Notes: a model not told the origin generated them from the sequence alone. DNA of 64,000 nt from Ascarosepion bandense (GCA_037127315.1 JBBBDQ010000398.1:5643501-5707500), one strand, 5' to 3'. Shown: positions 41,791-53,083, counted from the stretch's first letter. Translations and numbers: made by a program.

Positions 41791-41984
41791 AGAGAGAATA
41801 TAGTTATGAACAGAACGCAATAGATAGAGATTTACCCCTATCTCTGCTTGTCTGTTCATCAGTCCCTGTTTATCAATTGCGTTCTATATATATATATATA
41901 TAATTTTACCCCTATCTCTGCTTGTCTGTTCATCAGTCCCTGTCTATCAATTGCGTTCTGTTCATAACTATTTCTCTCTGTTTA
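41788..41984. repeat. Nested inverted and direct repeat
   Basis: Outer arms AAACAGAGAGAATATAGTTA then TGAACAGAACGCAAT (41788-41821) and its near-exact complement at 41949-41983. Inside, a segment of about 57 bp starting TTTACCCCTATCTCTGCTTG occurs twice (41830-41886 and 41903-41960), separated by a TA tract. Confidence 0.9.
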
Positions 41985-42109
41985 TATTTACCGAATTCCG
42001 CGTTCATATCTATTAATCTATATGTAAATATAATGCCATTATCTCCATTTTTTATCTGCCTACCCGATGCATATTGATGAGTTACTTGCACATTAATCGA
42101 GTGAAGTGA

Positions 42110-44176
42110 ATGCGCATTTTTATGGCAGCGTTTGACATTTTAGATCCTGCCGTCCTCCAGTTGAACAGAACCTTTCTTCGTTGGATTGTTCGTCATCAAT
42201 TGGGAAGATATATTATTTGTGGAACAATCACGGCTATACTTGCTTTTTGTTTTTGTTTTTGTTTTTCTTTCTTGTTTTATTTATCGTCAGTGTTCAAAAC
42301 TGGAACCCACAGCAACCGGTCTTTATTAAGTTGGTCTATAAGTAATTTGCTTGTTTGGAGAACCAATTGGAAATGTACGAACTCATCTACGAATTCGGCA
42401 TTTTAGACCCTGCCGTCCTCCAATTGGACAGAACTTTCCCGTTGGATTGTTCGTCATCAATTGGGAAGATATATTATTTGTGGAACAATCACGGCTATAC
42501 TTGCTTTTTGTTTTTGTTTTTGTTTTTCTTTCTTGTTTTATTTATCGTCAGTGTTCAAAACTGGAACCCACAGCAACCGGTCTTTATTAAGTTGGTCTAT
42601 AAGTAATTTGCTGTTTGGAGAACCAATTGGAAATGTACGAACTCATCTACGAATTCGGCATTTTAGACCCTGCCGTCCTCCAATTGGACAGAACTTTCCC
42701 GTTGGCTTGTTCGTCATCAATTGGGAAGATATATTATTTGTGGAACAATCACGTCTATGCTTGCTTTTTGTTTTTGTTTTTGTTTTTCTTTCTTGTTTTA
42801 TTTATCGTCAGTGTTCAAAACTGGAACCCACAGCAACCGGTCTTTATTAAGTTGGTCTATAAGTAATTTGCTGTTTGGAGAACCAATTGGAAATGTACGA
42901 ACTCATCTACGAATTCGGCATTTTAGACCCTGCCGTCCTCCAATTGGACAGAACTTTCTCGTTGGATTGTTCGTCATCAATTGGGAAGATATATTATTTG
43001 TGGAACAATCACGTCTATGCTTGCTTTTTGTTTTTGTTTTTGTTTTTCTTTCTTGTTTTATTTATCGTCAGTGTTCAAAACTGGAACCCACAGCAACCGG
43101 TCTTTATTAAGTTGGTCTATAAGTAATTTGCTGTTTGGAGAACCAATTGGAAATGTACGAACTCATCTACGAATTCGGCATTTTAGACCCTGCCGTCCTC
43201 CAATTGGACAGAACTTTCTCGTTGGATTGTTCGTCATCAATTGGGAAGATATATTATTTGTGGAACAATCACGGCTATACTTGCTTTTTGTTTTTGTTTT
43301 TGTTTTTCTTTCTTGTTTTATTTATCGTCAGTGTTCAAAACTGGAACCCACAGCAACCGGTCTTTATTAAGTTGGTCTATAAGTAATTTGCTGTTTGGAG
43401 AACCAATTGGAAATGTACGAACTCATCTACGAATTCGGCATTTTAGACCCTGCCGTCCTCCAATTGGACAGAACTTTCCCGTTGGATTGTTCGTCATCAA
43501 TTGGGAAGATATATTATTTGTGGAACAATCACGGCTATACTTGCTTTTTGTTTTTGTTTTTGTTTTTCTTTCTTGTTTTATTTATCGTCAGTGTTCAAAA
43601 CTGGAACCCACAGCAATCGGTCTTTATTAAGTTGGTCTATAAGTAATTTGCTGTTTGGAGAACCAATTGGAAATGTACGAACGCATCTACGAATTTGGCA
43701 TTTTAGACCCTGCCGTCCTCCAATTGGACAGAATTTTCCCGTTGGATTGTTCATCATCCATTGGTAACAATCACGACTATACTTGCTTATTGTTTTTGTT
43801 TTTTGTTTTTTATCGGAAGTGTTCAAAACTGGAACCCACAGCAACCGGTCTTTTTTAAGCTGGTCTATAAGTAATTTGTTGTTTGGAGAACCAAATCTAA
43901 ATGTAGGAACTCATCTACGAATTTGGCATTTTAGATCCTGCCGTCCTCCAGTTCGACCGAACTTTTCCGTTGGCTTGTTTATCATCAATTGGGAAGATAT
44001 ATTATATGTGGAACGATCACGACTATACTTGTTTTGTTTTTTTTGTTGTGTTTTTTGTTTTTTATTCGGAAGTGTTCAAAATTGGAACCCACAGCAACCG
44101 CTCTTTATTAGGTTGGTCTATAATTAATTTCCTGTTTGGAGAACCAATTGCAAATGTACGATTTCATCTACGAATA
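42110..44176. repeat. 260-bp satellite array, about 8 units
   Basis: Unit starts (TGTTTGGAGAACCAATTGGA) at 42351, 42611, 42871, 43131, 43391, 43651, 43879 and 44132, with a partial diverged unit from 42110. Five central periods are exactly 260 bp and almost identical; the last units are 228 and 253 bp and diverged. Each unit holds ATTTTAGACCCTGCCGTCCT, two CAATTGG motifs, TTTTTGTTTTTGTTTTTGTT and GTTCAAAACTGGAACCCACA. The 83- and 129-codon frames repeat because the unit does; 260 is not a multiple of three, so no long frame crosses the array. Confidence 0.96.
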
Positions 44177-44267
44177 GTAATTGGAAGTTACGAACAAATT
44201 GGGAATACAGTAACTTTTCTTACATTTTGGATGGCAGTATATGTTGGACTTGGATACATATATACTT

Positions 44268-44980
44268 GTAAGACCCCCATGGGTCAACCCATTTTATAGG
44301 TCACCAATAGAAGGCTTAACCAATCAGGAAGCTCAAAATATTCAAAGCGACGTGTATAAAAGGCGGTCATATTTTTCCGAGTATTGAAGATCAAATTCGA
44401 TTCTGGACAGTGTCTGATTCGGGAGTGATAATCCTTGACGTTGTTTCGTTGAACAGATTACGTGCTGCGAGGATTTCTCTGTATCCATATAAATATGGCG
44501 GACATGCTCAGCAGATGACAAAAGGATACTTTATATCCAGGAACGTTACTTTCAATCTATTACTTTGTGACCATCATGGACTGTTGTTGCTATATAATAT
44601 ACATTCGGGAGATTGATTCTCTATTATAATCAATACATATTGATCCCTGCGCTTTATCCGTAAATTATGGCGAATTTTATCAACAGTGTACACAGTGGAT
44701 TATAAAAAGAATGCAGTTTACCTCTATGACATCATAAGTCCGTATATAACGCAGTGACATCGGGAAAAGATTTGAAACTCAGTCTCTTTTTACGCGACCC
44801 GATATATTTATCTGATGCAAAAGTGCTTAATCGGGAAAATTCTCTCTAATAAAAACCAGATTCAAGAATTCGTTGCAAATTTTATTCAAAGTTTGCGGAA
44901 TTTTCTTCTAAGTGATGTGGGATGAATGACAACTTGTCATTGCAAATAATTGTGAATATATAACCCAATAAAATGAAATT
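44268..44980 (+). other. Candidate transcription unit or solo LTR-like sequence
   Basis: Begins TGTAAGACCCCCATGGGTCA (an LTR-like TG start is possible). It contains a CCAAT/TATA promoter at 44300-44400 and an AATAAA poly(A) signal at 44967-44972. In between, a 68-codon frame at 44410-44616 (MSDSGVIILDVVSLNRLRAA...) is not recognised. The order promoter, short body, AATAAA fits a solo LTR or a short transcript. No second LTR and no gag or pol were seen. Confidence 0.35.
44302..44400 (+). promoter_or_regulatory. Putative RNA polymerase II core promoter
   Basis: Two CCAAT boxes (ACCAATAG at 44303-44310 and AACCAATCAGG at 44318-44328) lie upstream of the strong TATA box TATAAAAGGCGG at 44355-44366. 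A start would be expected near 44385-44395, where GTATTGAAGATCAAATT occurs. Spacing is normal for animal promoters. Confidence 0.5.
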
Positions 44981-45696
44981 GTAATTTATTTTTTTAAAAA
45001 ATAAAAAAGATAAGCATGAACGGAAATTGCTTCTGACATGTCTTAATATTGGCAAATAGAAATTGCACCCTACGGCAACTTATTTTGATCTAGAAACGAA
45101 GCTTCTATCGAGAGAATAATTTCCGTAAGTATTGACGGGAAATGAGAACTTTTCAGAAATGCACCGCATAGACGAACCTCATCATTTAGCAAAAATAATG
45201 ACGAAAACCTCTGGGAAGACATTTCACAGAAGCTATTCGATCCCTTTCCGCAAATGCTGTGATTGCCTCTGTGATTATTTTTTCAAATCTGATTCACGAA
45301 AACAAAGTTTAAATATCTGTCCCCACCTCCACAATAGAAAGAAAAACATGATTTTACCTGAATTGAAATAAAACCAGAAAGCTTCTTAATTGTCAGATGC
45401 TTATTACCGTTTACACATTTGTAAAATATATTGCTTCTTATGAACACACGGGTGACGTTATGCAATCGCCGTAAAAGAAAAATTTGATGAAAAGACATTT
45501 TTAAAACTGGTTTTATGAAGTCTAACCTCAACCATCAACTATATAGTAACCAATTTATACCAAAAAGATAAAATCATGGCCGTGCTTTTAGAGAGCAATT
45601 ACTGAAATATTTGATTGGTGATCAGATACCAGATAACACGTCCAAGAATGGATGATGAAAGATAAAATTATTTGAAAAGCTTTACCACCAATTGGA
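44981..45696. other. Unassigned stretch
   Basis: A forward frame at 45132-45371 (79 codons, with a Cys-rich RKCCDCLCDYF) is not recognised. Nothing else stands out. Confidence 0.4.
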
Positions 45697-45990
45697 TGCT
45701 TGTTGGGTTGTAATGAATAACGACTCGATAGAGCCAAGATCGAATTCTAGCTAGACTTGTTTGCATTTACTTACGCGCAATTACCTTTGAAAAATGCATT
45801 GATTCATCTTCTCTTCCCCCACCCCCGCTATGGGTTGAATATCAGGACAGATTGTGTTCTATAGCTTTGGTTTGTAACCAGTCTACTGCAGAAAGAAATG
45901 GCAACACTCTTACGGGAAAATCATTGTCAGTCATGTATCAAAAGAGACACAATCGCCCGAGTGTGTATCAACTATGGTAACTGACTGACT
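45697..45990 (+). mobile_element. SINE-1 copy
   Basis: Forward copy with ATGCTTGTTGGGTTGTAATG head, TTACTTACGCGCAATTACC, ATCAGGACAGATTGTGTTCT and AACCAGTCTACTGCAGAAAG, ending CTGACTGACTAACA. Moderately diverged. Confidence 0.82.
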
Positions 45991-46765
45991 AACAAACAAC
46001 TGAGAAGAAACTGTGGGGGCCTCGGTGGTGCTTCGTAAATTTGGCCTTGTCCCAAACAGGTCTGAAGTTTCCACAATTTAAATATCAGAAGGTTGGAGGT
46101 TGGATGTTGAAATGTGGAAGAATAAAGTATTTCGTGTGTTCATTAAAGTAAAGACTTATTAACAGAATGACAAAATTTTAAGGAGTTAAATACAAGTGAA
46201 ATTTTGTTAACTGAACACTATAACACATTTGTAAGAAAAAAACTGTTCATTGAGAACATGCATGCAGCTTTGTAGTTAAATTTGTTCAAAGAGAAATGTA
46301 GGTATTTAAAATGTCCACAGAAGTTTAGAGTTCATGGTTGTATAGTAGCAGAATGTAAAGTCTTCTCATGTTCCTTCCTCTTTTTGTTAGGTTGGCAGAG
46401 TAATTTTCTTCTTTCGATGTAAAAAAACGTTTGACTGACATCATATTTGAATTTTCGATTTGCCATCCAATTAGGATCAAGAATTTTGCTTTTCACACTG
46501 ACTTGTGAAGTTTACCTTAGTTGAGTTTTTCCAATGCTTTTAGTCGTTTGGATCTGATTTTGCAGGTGTGCAATTTTACTTTATGTATTTTATTTAGTTG
46601 ATGGATGATATAGGATTTGTATCCTATAAAACAACATCCAACCTGATCTTGCAAAATTTGTACAAAAGACAAAGTAGTTTTTGCAATACGATAATTTTTG
46701 TCGTTTTTGAAGAGAAACCACCTCACTGCGTTATTGATTGCTTTGAAAACATAATTCGTACTTCC
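45991..46765. other. Unassigned stretch
   Basis: No recognised repeat. A minus frame 46517-46825 and a plus frame 46598-46930 overlap; both owe part of their length to the 21-bp array. Confidence 0.4.
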
Positions 46766-46852
46766 ACACCTTTTCCATCTCAAATCAATCTTCCAACCAC
46801 TCAAATAAATCTTCCAACCACTCAAATTAATCGTTCACGTAATCAAATTAAG
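46766..46852 (+). repeat. 21-bp tandem array (left)
   Basis: Units AATCTTCCAACCACTCAAAT(A/T) at 46787-46807 and 46808-46828, AATCGTTCACGTAATCAAAT(T) at 46829-46849, and a degenerate unit before them. Because the period is a multiple of three, it reads as a heptapeptide repeat (QINLPTT). The inverted counterpart lies at 49218-49336. Confidence 0.88.
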
Positions 46853-47039
46853 AAAAAATATGCTCATTCTTGTTGTAGAGCAACTAACATACCTCTAGAC
46901 CTCTCAAGAATGCAATGTCCTATAGATTGAGGTAACTATAAAAAATAAAAAGTAATAGCAGTCGGGGATTTCGGATTGTTGTTTGATTTTTATCCGGTTC
47001 TTTTGCAGGCTTGTCAGCGTGAGTTTTTGATCTTGTTTT

Positions 47040-48400
47040 TGGCGTTATTTTTGTGACTACTGTTCTTTCTTTTTATATTGTCTTTGAGAACTGTTTGCAT
47101 GATGCGCCAGCAGCTTTGCCGTCAGTGTGAATGCGGTCGGTTGTTGGGTGGAACGCAATCTACTATGACCAGGTGCGACATGGCTACAACAACTTCATTA
47201 GTGGAGATGAGCTTGAGTCACTTCCAGAAGTTTTGAATGTTTTTGCGGCAAGGACTCCCTCTCTGCTGACATCAGATGCTGGAATGCGTAGGTTTGTCAG
47301 TGTCAGCAGATGGACTATGGAGGAGGCACTGACATCAGAGTTGTCCTGAAGATTTTGGCAAGGAGGTCGCGAGCAGTGTGGGGATCCGAGGAGGAGGCCG
47401 GCTTGCTGAAGGGAGGTGTTCTGCAGGCCAGAGGCGTGGGACTGTGAATCAACTGCATCGGTGCTAGGCTTGCTGCAATTGTTGCTGGTGGCATGAGCCT
47501 GGAAATTTCAGATGACCACGTGGGTGCATCTTTTGCTCAGTTTGGCTCTGTTGCGGTAGTTTTGCGTGCTGTTGACGGGGCGGGGGCGGCAACTGAGGAC
47601 TTTTGATTTCAAATGAGGCTGGATCTACGGAGTTTCGTCGGTGCCCCTGACATACAATTGTGCCGCTCTGGATCGCTTTCCTTGAGGGAGGAGTGTGACA
47701 AACGTGACAATGGAAACATCGGTAGGAAAGGTGTCAAACAAAGAAATGGAACCGACAAACAAAATACAAGTCAGTCGACCAACCAAAGTGAATGGACTGA
47801 GGTTGTAAGGATCGGCAAAAAAGGCGCCTACGCGTAAAAATCTACACCCGTAAAGAAGCAACAACAGAAGAAAAAAGAGAAACTGGAACCGGCTGTGTCT
47901 ATTCAACCAGAACTCACCATACAGTGTGAAGTAATGCCTCTACCTCATTTTTCGTCATTGTGGAGGAGAAGGAAAAAAAGGAGGAGGAAGTGAATAATAT
48001 TAAGAAAAAATGTATAAAAGCAGAGCGAAGCAGGGCCGAATGGGCCCTAATTAGCTCAAAGACTCAACATGCCTCTGTTTCGCCCGTCAAACAGACACAT
48101 GAGGAGGTAAGATGTCTTTCTTCTTCTCCAACAAAAACTCCTACTCCATCCCCCAAACCAACTCCCAGCTATGCACAAGAAAAAGACATGAAGAAAAAGA
48201 AGAATTATTTTAAAAATAAAAGAACATATGAAGTAGATAGAAGGTCCTTGAAATAGTACTTTACTCCCAGAAAAAGACACTCTTGAAGCCTCTATGTCCT
48301 CTGTGGACGGCAAATGTACAGATTGGAACTTGAAGTTCTAAACAATCAGCCGGGGTCCTGACTTCTACAGATTTCCTCCCAGTCTGTAAATAAGGGGTCT
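47040..48400 (+). pseudogene. LINE-C ORF1 (gag-like) remnant
   Basis: GC-richer block immediately upstream of an AP-endonuclease and on the same strand, as expected for ORF1 of a non-LTR retrotransposon. Readable pieces: VGWNAIYYDQVRHGYNNF near 47138-47190, VSRWTMEEALTSELS near 47305-47349, LRSFVGAPDIQLCRS near 47624-47668, then a basic, Lys/Arg-rich, low-complexity C-terminal region (47690-48250) with QSEWTEVVRIGKKGAYA and many Lys-Glu runs. Several frameshifts. A nucleic-acid-chaperone role is expected for the family but cannot be shown here. Confidence 0.65.
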
Positions 48401-48410
48401 CACTTTAAAA

Positions 48411-49190
48411 ATGTCAATCAAGCTAGCCAATTTGAATGCGAGGTGCCTGTGAGATCGAGGTTAGGCTGCCCCTCTGCTTCGTGATCTCTTGTCCTTCGGA
48501 GTAGCTGTGGCTGTAATCCAGGGGTCACTTTGTTTGCGAAGTTGCTGCTCGTGTGCTCTCTAGAGATTTTGTTGTCTATTCAGCCTACTGGGACCAGAGG
48601 TGTTTTCTTTTTGTTTAAACTCTACCCTGAGTGCGAGGGTAGACATTGTCCATATTGGCGCGGCGGGAGGGGCTGGTTAATCATGGCCGTTATTGCCGTG
48701 AACCGTAGTTCATTTTGGATCATTGCGGTTTATGCGTCCAATGACCGGAAAGAGCCCGTCTCATTTTTCTGTCATTTCCGCGTGGATTCTTGCGCCCAAT
48801 CTTAGTGGGAGACCGGAATGCAATCCTGGACCCCAAGCTAGGGTTGTGAATCTAGCGGAAGGTCGGGCGATCGTAGCATGGTTGAACTGATTGACGAGTT
48901 TTTTCTCATCGATAGATACTGGGACGATCATCCTGGGGGAGGTGGGGCGTGGGCACTTAACTGACCCAGTTGTCTAATTATTTGGATAGAATGTTAATGA
49001 AAAGAGTCAGTGTAGATTTTCTACATTGTCCCACGTTCCACAGGTTAGGATTTTGACCATAAATGCGTTTGTTTTCTGATGGCGTTAGATGGTAGGCATC
49101 GATTGGCTGGACACTGAAAATTTAACGTGTCTTTACTGGACAAGCGGGATTCCGGCAACAGCTAATGGAACTAGTGCAATTCAAAATTCA
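48411..49190 (+). pseudogene. LINE-C AP-endonuclease domain, frameshifted and 3'-truncated
   Basis: Starts MSIKLANLNARCL at 48411, the typical opening of an exonuclease-endonuclease-phosphatase domain (LNARGL-type). It continues as LLRDLLSFGVAVAVIQ, RDFVVYSAYWDQR, a LIMAVIAVNRSSFWIIAVYA block (48672-48735), then ILVGDRNAILDPKL near 48800-48840, which has the D-x-N catalytic signature. SCPTFH near 49030 and a WKFNVSLLDKRD-like segment near 49110-49155 follow, the last normally linking endonuclease to reverse transcriptase. The element stops there: no RT is present. The enzyme would nick target DNA to prime reverse transcription; this copy is dead. Confidence 0.75.
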
Positions 49191-49217
49191 AAATCAACAA
49201 AGTTATAGATAAAGTTA

Positions 49218-49336
49218 ATTTAATCATGCGACTAGGTGGAAGAATAATTTGAGCGGTCGAGAGATTAATTTGATTATGTAGAGGATTAATTTCAGTAGTC
49301 ATAAGATTAATTTGAGTGGGCCAAAGATTATTTTGA
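49218..49336 (-). repeat. 21-bp tandem array (right, inverted)
   Basis: On the minus strand, five or more 21-bp units of the form AATC..........ACTCAAATT, more diverged than the left array. It also reads as heptapeptides (PTQINLM, TTEINPL, HNQINLS). It lies just 3' of LINE-C. Confidence 0.85.
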
Positions 49337-49350
49337 TAAGAAAAAATATG
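49337..49350. repeat. 14-bp direct repeat, right copy
   Basis: TAAGAAAAAATATG, identical to 46849-46862 beside the left array. Could be a target-site duplication spanning the LINE-C region. Confidence 0.6.
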
Positions 49351-49710
49351 TAGATTGGATATTGGCATTGCTTTCCTTTTTCAAATGCTTCGTTTATTAG
49401 TTATAACTTGTTTGTTTGTAGGATGTACATAAAATATCCGAAACGAGAGTGAAAATGATGACACAAAGTGAAAAATATTTATCAAAGACACGGACAAAAT
49501 ATGTATTCTCTTTTAATTCTTCAGTTTGATAAAGAGAAAAATCATTTATAGGAAAAATATCTTGAAATCTCTGATAATAAGTAGGCAACGTAAATCAAAT
49601 TTATTGCTCCAGTTTATCGCCTCATGATTTAAAATTTCAGTGACTCCTTTTGTTGCGTTATTTATTTTATCTGTATCAGAATTTGAGCTGATCCCTATTG
49701 GTGGATTTTT
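49351..49710. other. Unassigned stretch
   Basis: No recognised feature. Confidence 0.45.
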
Positions 49711-49980
49711 CATTCAGTCAATTAAGTGCCATACGTGATACCCGCATGTGCGACCACGTCTCAAAAGAGATATGTCTGACTGGGCTGAAGATTTTTTCGC
49801 AGTAGTTTGCCATTACCTTCTGCGGTAAACTGGTTGCCAATCTGTACTGTCATTTAACCCATAACTGAAGGGAAGATGCTAATTAACACATTTCCTTAGG
49901 GATTTTGCGTGTAAGAGAATGCACGGTATTCAACTGGAATTCGAACTCGGCTCCCCAATTTCTCCTTCCGAGCCGATATC
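49711..49980 (-). mobile_element. SINE-1 copy, head-truncated
   Basis: Reverse copy with AAGTGCCATACGTGATACCC tail and TTCAACTGGAATTCGAACTC, ending at GAGCCGATATC before the tRNA-like start. A deletion removes the CTATAGAACCC block. Confidence 0.82.
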
Positions 49981-50654
49981 ACAATATTTACCAAAACATT
50001 CTGTTTTTTTATACATGCACAACTATATCTATCCTACAAACACATACACTCATATATTAACTAACCTTACCGTCCAACATACACTTAGACTAACAAGTGT
50101 TTCTACATAAACACACACATCCACTATCAAACACTTACTGTCCAAAATATTCCTCATACCTATCGTGTATTAATACGCGCACACATATATACACACAGTA
50201 ATTTTCTAAGCGTTGTTTAGATGTGGCACATAGTGAGGATTAAACTTACTACTCATTTGTAATGATTCTAGCGTGGCAAGCTGGTTAATCATTACAATAC
50301 GCCAGCCGCTCTGATACATATCATTATTAACGTTACTACATAAACTTAAACAGACACGCGTTTCTATACATACATACAAACATACCTACATACATACACT
50401 GCTGTTATACAAAAAACATTCCACGCATATCTATTTAAAAATAATTATCTATTGCAGATACGTGTCACGTGTTTAATACACGTGATACATATCTTATCAA
50501 TGAGTATCAAAATGCAACCAAACTTTCCAAACATTTGTTACCTCTACTGTAGCCAGGTATTGAACTCATAACCTTTTGTGTTACATCACAAGCAACGTTT
50601 TTATCCGGGGACGCATGGCCTATTACATAAAACCTTACTTTTTTCTTCTTTTTT
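49981..50654. other. Unassigned stretch with a palindrome of the 41-kb foldback type
   Basis: At 50455-50500 AGATACGTGTCACGTG, TTTAATA and CACGTGATACATATCT form a hairpin. Its left half matches the core of 41153-41702. The rest shows ACAC- and CATA-rich runs and no gene. Confidence 0.6.
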
Positions 50655-51117
50655 TTTAATAATTTCACCCCAAGCAAGTCGGTACCACCACTGTGTGCAA
50701 GGGGCTATATTAAGGTTTTAGGCAGGAGGAGAGTGAAGAGAAAGACGAACCAGTTACAGGGGGTGAAAGAGAAAAGGCAAGAGAAGGGTGTGAAAACAAG
50801 TGTGAAAATATTTGCAAAGGTAGAGAGAAAGGAAAAAAAAGATGCACGGGGTGATGTAGAAAGGAATGGAGTTAATTGAATAAGAGATGGGAATTGACAT
50901 TGCATTTAAATTCCTGGAGGTTGTAGCCGTCAGGAAAGTAAGCATATGGAAGGGAGTTCCACAGGTCGGAAATGCGAGAAAAGAAGCTGTTGGTGTAGAA
51001 TTGATCCTGCAATAGGTTGATTTAACTGAAAAGGTGGAAGACTTGTTGCCAGTCTGGTTGTACGAGTAAATACTGGTGGAGGGAACACCAGTGACTTACG
51101 TTCGTCAGAGTACGTCA
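50655..51117 (-). pseudogene. LINE-A copy: degraded RT C-terminus and 3' UTR
   Basis: The plus strand reads AATTTCACCCCAAGCAAGTC (terminus), then the CATTTAAATTCCTGGAGGTT and GGAGTTCCACAGGTCGGAAA coding blocks. It ends near ACTTACGTTCGTCAGAGTAC, the SDEL-SLV region. Minus frames at 50930-51142 and 50754-50945 are broken pieces of the same C-terminus. Confidence 0.82.
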
Positions 51118-51520
51118 AAATATTATCAAAAATGTGAAACATGTGTTCCGTCTGTATCCCTGCAAATTTTATATCTATCCTGGGCGTTGCTAAATACGTT
51201 TTGAAGCATTTCTGAACTTGTCTCTTGCACGGCTAACTAAATATGTTCTTTAGACTCAATTAATCCTTTGGCTTCAGACCATGGCTTTTCTTATGAAACC
51301 ACATACAAATAAATTCAGGTAAGGCCAATAAGATCAGTTCTTGAGCATTCATTATTAAGATGATTTTTTAAGGAATGAAAAAAAGTTTAAAAGCTGTAAA
51401 ATTATAAACGAACTGGAAATTTATACATTTATAACATATATTGAATAATAATGAACAGAAATAACTGATTCTTTTTTAATTTTCCATTTCACTGAAATAG
51501 TTAATCATCGGACACCCTAC
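51118..51520. other. Unassigned AT-rich stretch
   Basis: No recognised feature. Confidence 0.45.
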
Positions 51521-51553
<33 letters not shown>

Positions 51554-51564
51554 AGTCTAGTCTT

Positions 51565-51626
<62 letters not shown>

Positions 51627-51636
51627 GTCTAGTCTT

Positions 51637-51697
<61 letters not shown>

Positions 51698-51719
51698 AGT
51701 CTATTTTTTTATCTATCTA

Positions 51720-51762
<43 letters not shown>

Positions 51763-51773
51763 AGTCTAGTCTT

Positions 51774-51811
<38 letters not shown>

Positions 51812-51821
51812 CAATATGTTC

Positions 51822-51862
<41 letters not shown>

Positions 51863-51876
51863 AGTCTAGTCTTTTA

Positions 51877-51925
<49 letters not shown>

Positions 51926-51948
51926 TATATCTATTATCTAGTCTTTTA

Positions 51949-51989
<41 letters not shown>

Positions 51990-52013
51990 TATCTATCTAG
52001 TCTAGTCTTTTAA

Positions 52014-52052
<39 letters not shown>

Positions 52053-52067
52053 TAGTCTAGTCTTTTA

Positions 52068-52111
<44 letters not shown>

Positions 52112-52144
52112 GTCTAGTCTTTTAATTATCTATCTATCTATCTT

Positions 52145-52181
<37 letters not shown>

Positions 52182-52191
52182 AGTCTATCTT

Positions 52192-52233
<42 letters not shown>

Positions 52234-52286
52234 CAATATGTTCCTATCTATCTATCTATCTATCTATCTATCAGTCTAGTCTTTTA

Positions 52287-52323
<37 letters not shown>

Positions 52324-52343
52324 TAGTCTAGTCTTTTAATTTT

Positions 52344-52388
<45 letters not shown>

Positions 52389-52397
52389 AGTCTAGTC

Positions 52398-52433
<36 letters not shown>

Positions 52434-52442
52434 TAGTCTAGT

Positions 52443-52504
<62 letters not shown>

Positions 52505-52505
52505 C
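51521..52505. repeat. (ATCT)n higher-order array, nearly 1 kb
   Basis: About 16 blocks of ATCT (20-65 bp each) separated by spacers dominated by CAGTCTAGTCTTTTAATT and shorter variants. CAATATGTTC occurs twice (near 51811 and 52234), showing larger segmental duplication inside the array. The spacers differ from those of the 38.6-kb array. Confidence 0.97.
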
Positions 52506-52702
52506 TTGGCTAAACACAAATCTTTTAAAATGTAATAGCCTCCCACCAAACTTTATTCATCTCATCAAATGGCCTTCCTTATTTTTAGTTTAATTTTAAT
52601 TTAACTTTTTAAGTCTCCTTTATAACCAAGTAATTTGACCACATTTCATTGCCTGATGATGATGTATTAAACACCGAAACTTAATAGTTATTAAATTGCA
52701 GT
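52506..52702. repeat. PLE-like end fragment
   Basis: Contains CATTGCCTGATGATGATG and a GAAACTTAATAG tail: CTGATGA at 52653-52659, a TGT...ACA stem, GAAAC at 52676-52680. Related to the cores at 13549-13575 and 20565-20591. Confidence 0.45.
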
Positions 52703-53000
52703 TTGGATGTGTATTCTGGTTTAGTGGATATCGGCTCGGAACGAGAAATCAGAGAGCCGAGTTCGAATATAAGTTGAATACGTTGCATTCATATGCTCAC
52801 AAATACTCTTGGGAAAGGTATGAATCCGTCAATTCACCCTTCAGATATGGGTTAAATATAAAGACAGATTAAGTTTTATAGCCTTGGGTGGCAACCAGTC
52901 TACCGCAAGAAGTGATGGCAATGGAAAATCTTCTGCTCAGTCAGTGATGTCACTTCGAGACATGTTCGCCTAACCGTAGACAACGTATAGCACTCAACTG
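52703..53000 (+). mobile_element. SINE-1 copy
   Basis: Forward copy retaining GTGGATATCGGCTCGGAACG, AGCCGAGTTCGAATATAAGT, CTCTTGGGAAAGGTATGAAT and GGCAACCAGTCTACCGC. A small deletion lies before AATCTTCTGCTCAGTC. Confidence 0.85.
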
Positions 53001-53025
53001 GCGGATGCTATAATAATAATATCTT

Positions 53026-53026
<1 letters not shown>

Positions 53027-53066
<40 letters not shown>

Positions 53067-53083
53067 ATATATATATATATATA
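53027..53083. repeat. (TC)n and (TA)n microsatellite
   Basis: About 35 bp TC followed by 21 bp TA. Confidence 0.97.

Noticed and set aside
42355..43646. Series of overlapping 83- and 129-codon open frames with identical proteins
   Set aside because: They repeat because the 260-bp satellite repeats. The unit length is not a multiple of three, so each frame dies in the next unit; no start context or independent coding signal.
42110..44176. CRISPR-like array
   Set aside because: Units are 260 bp, contiguous and without variable spacers; the DNA is clearly eukaryotic.
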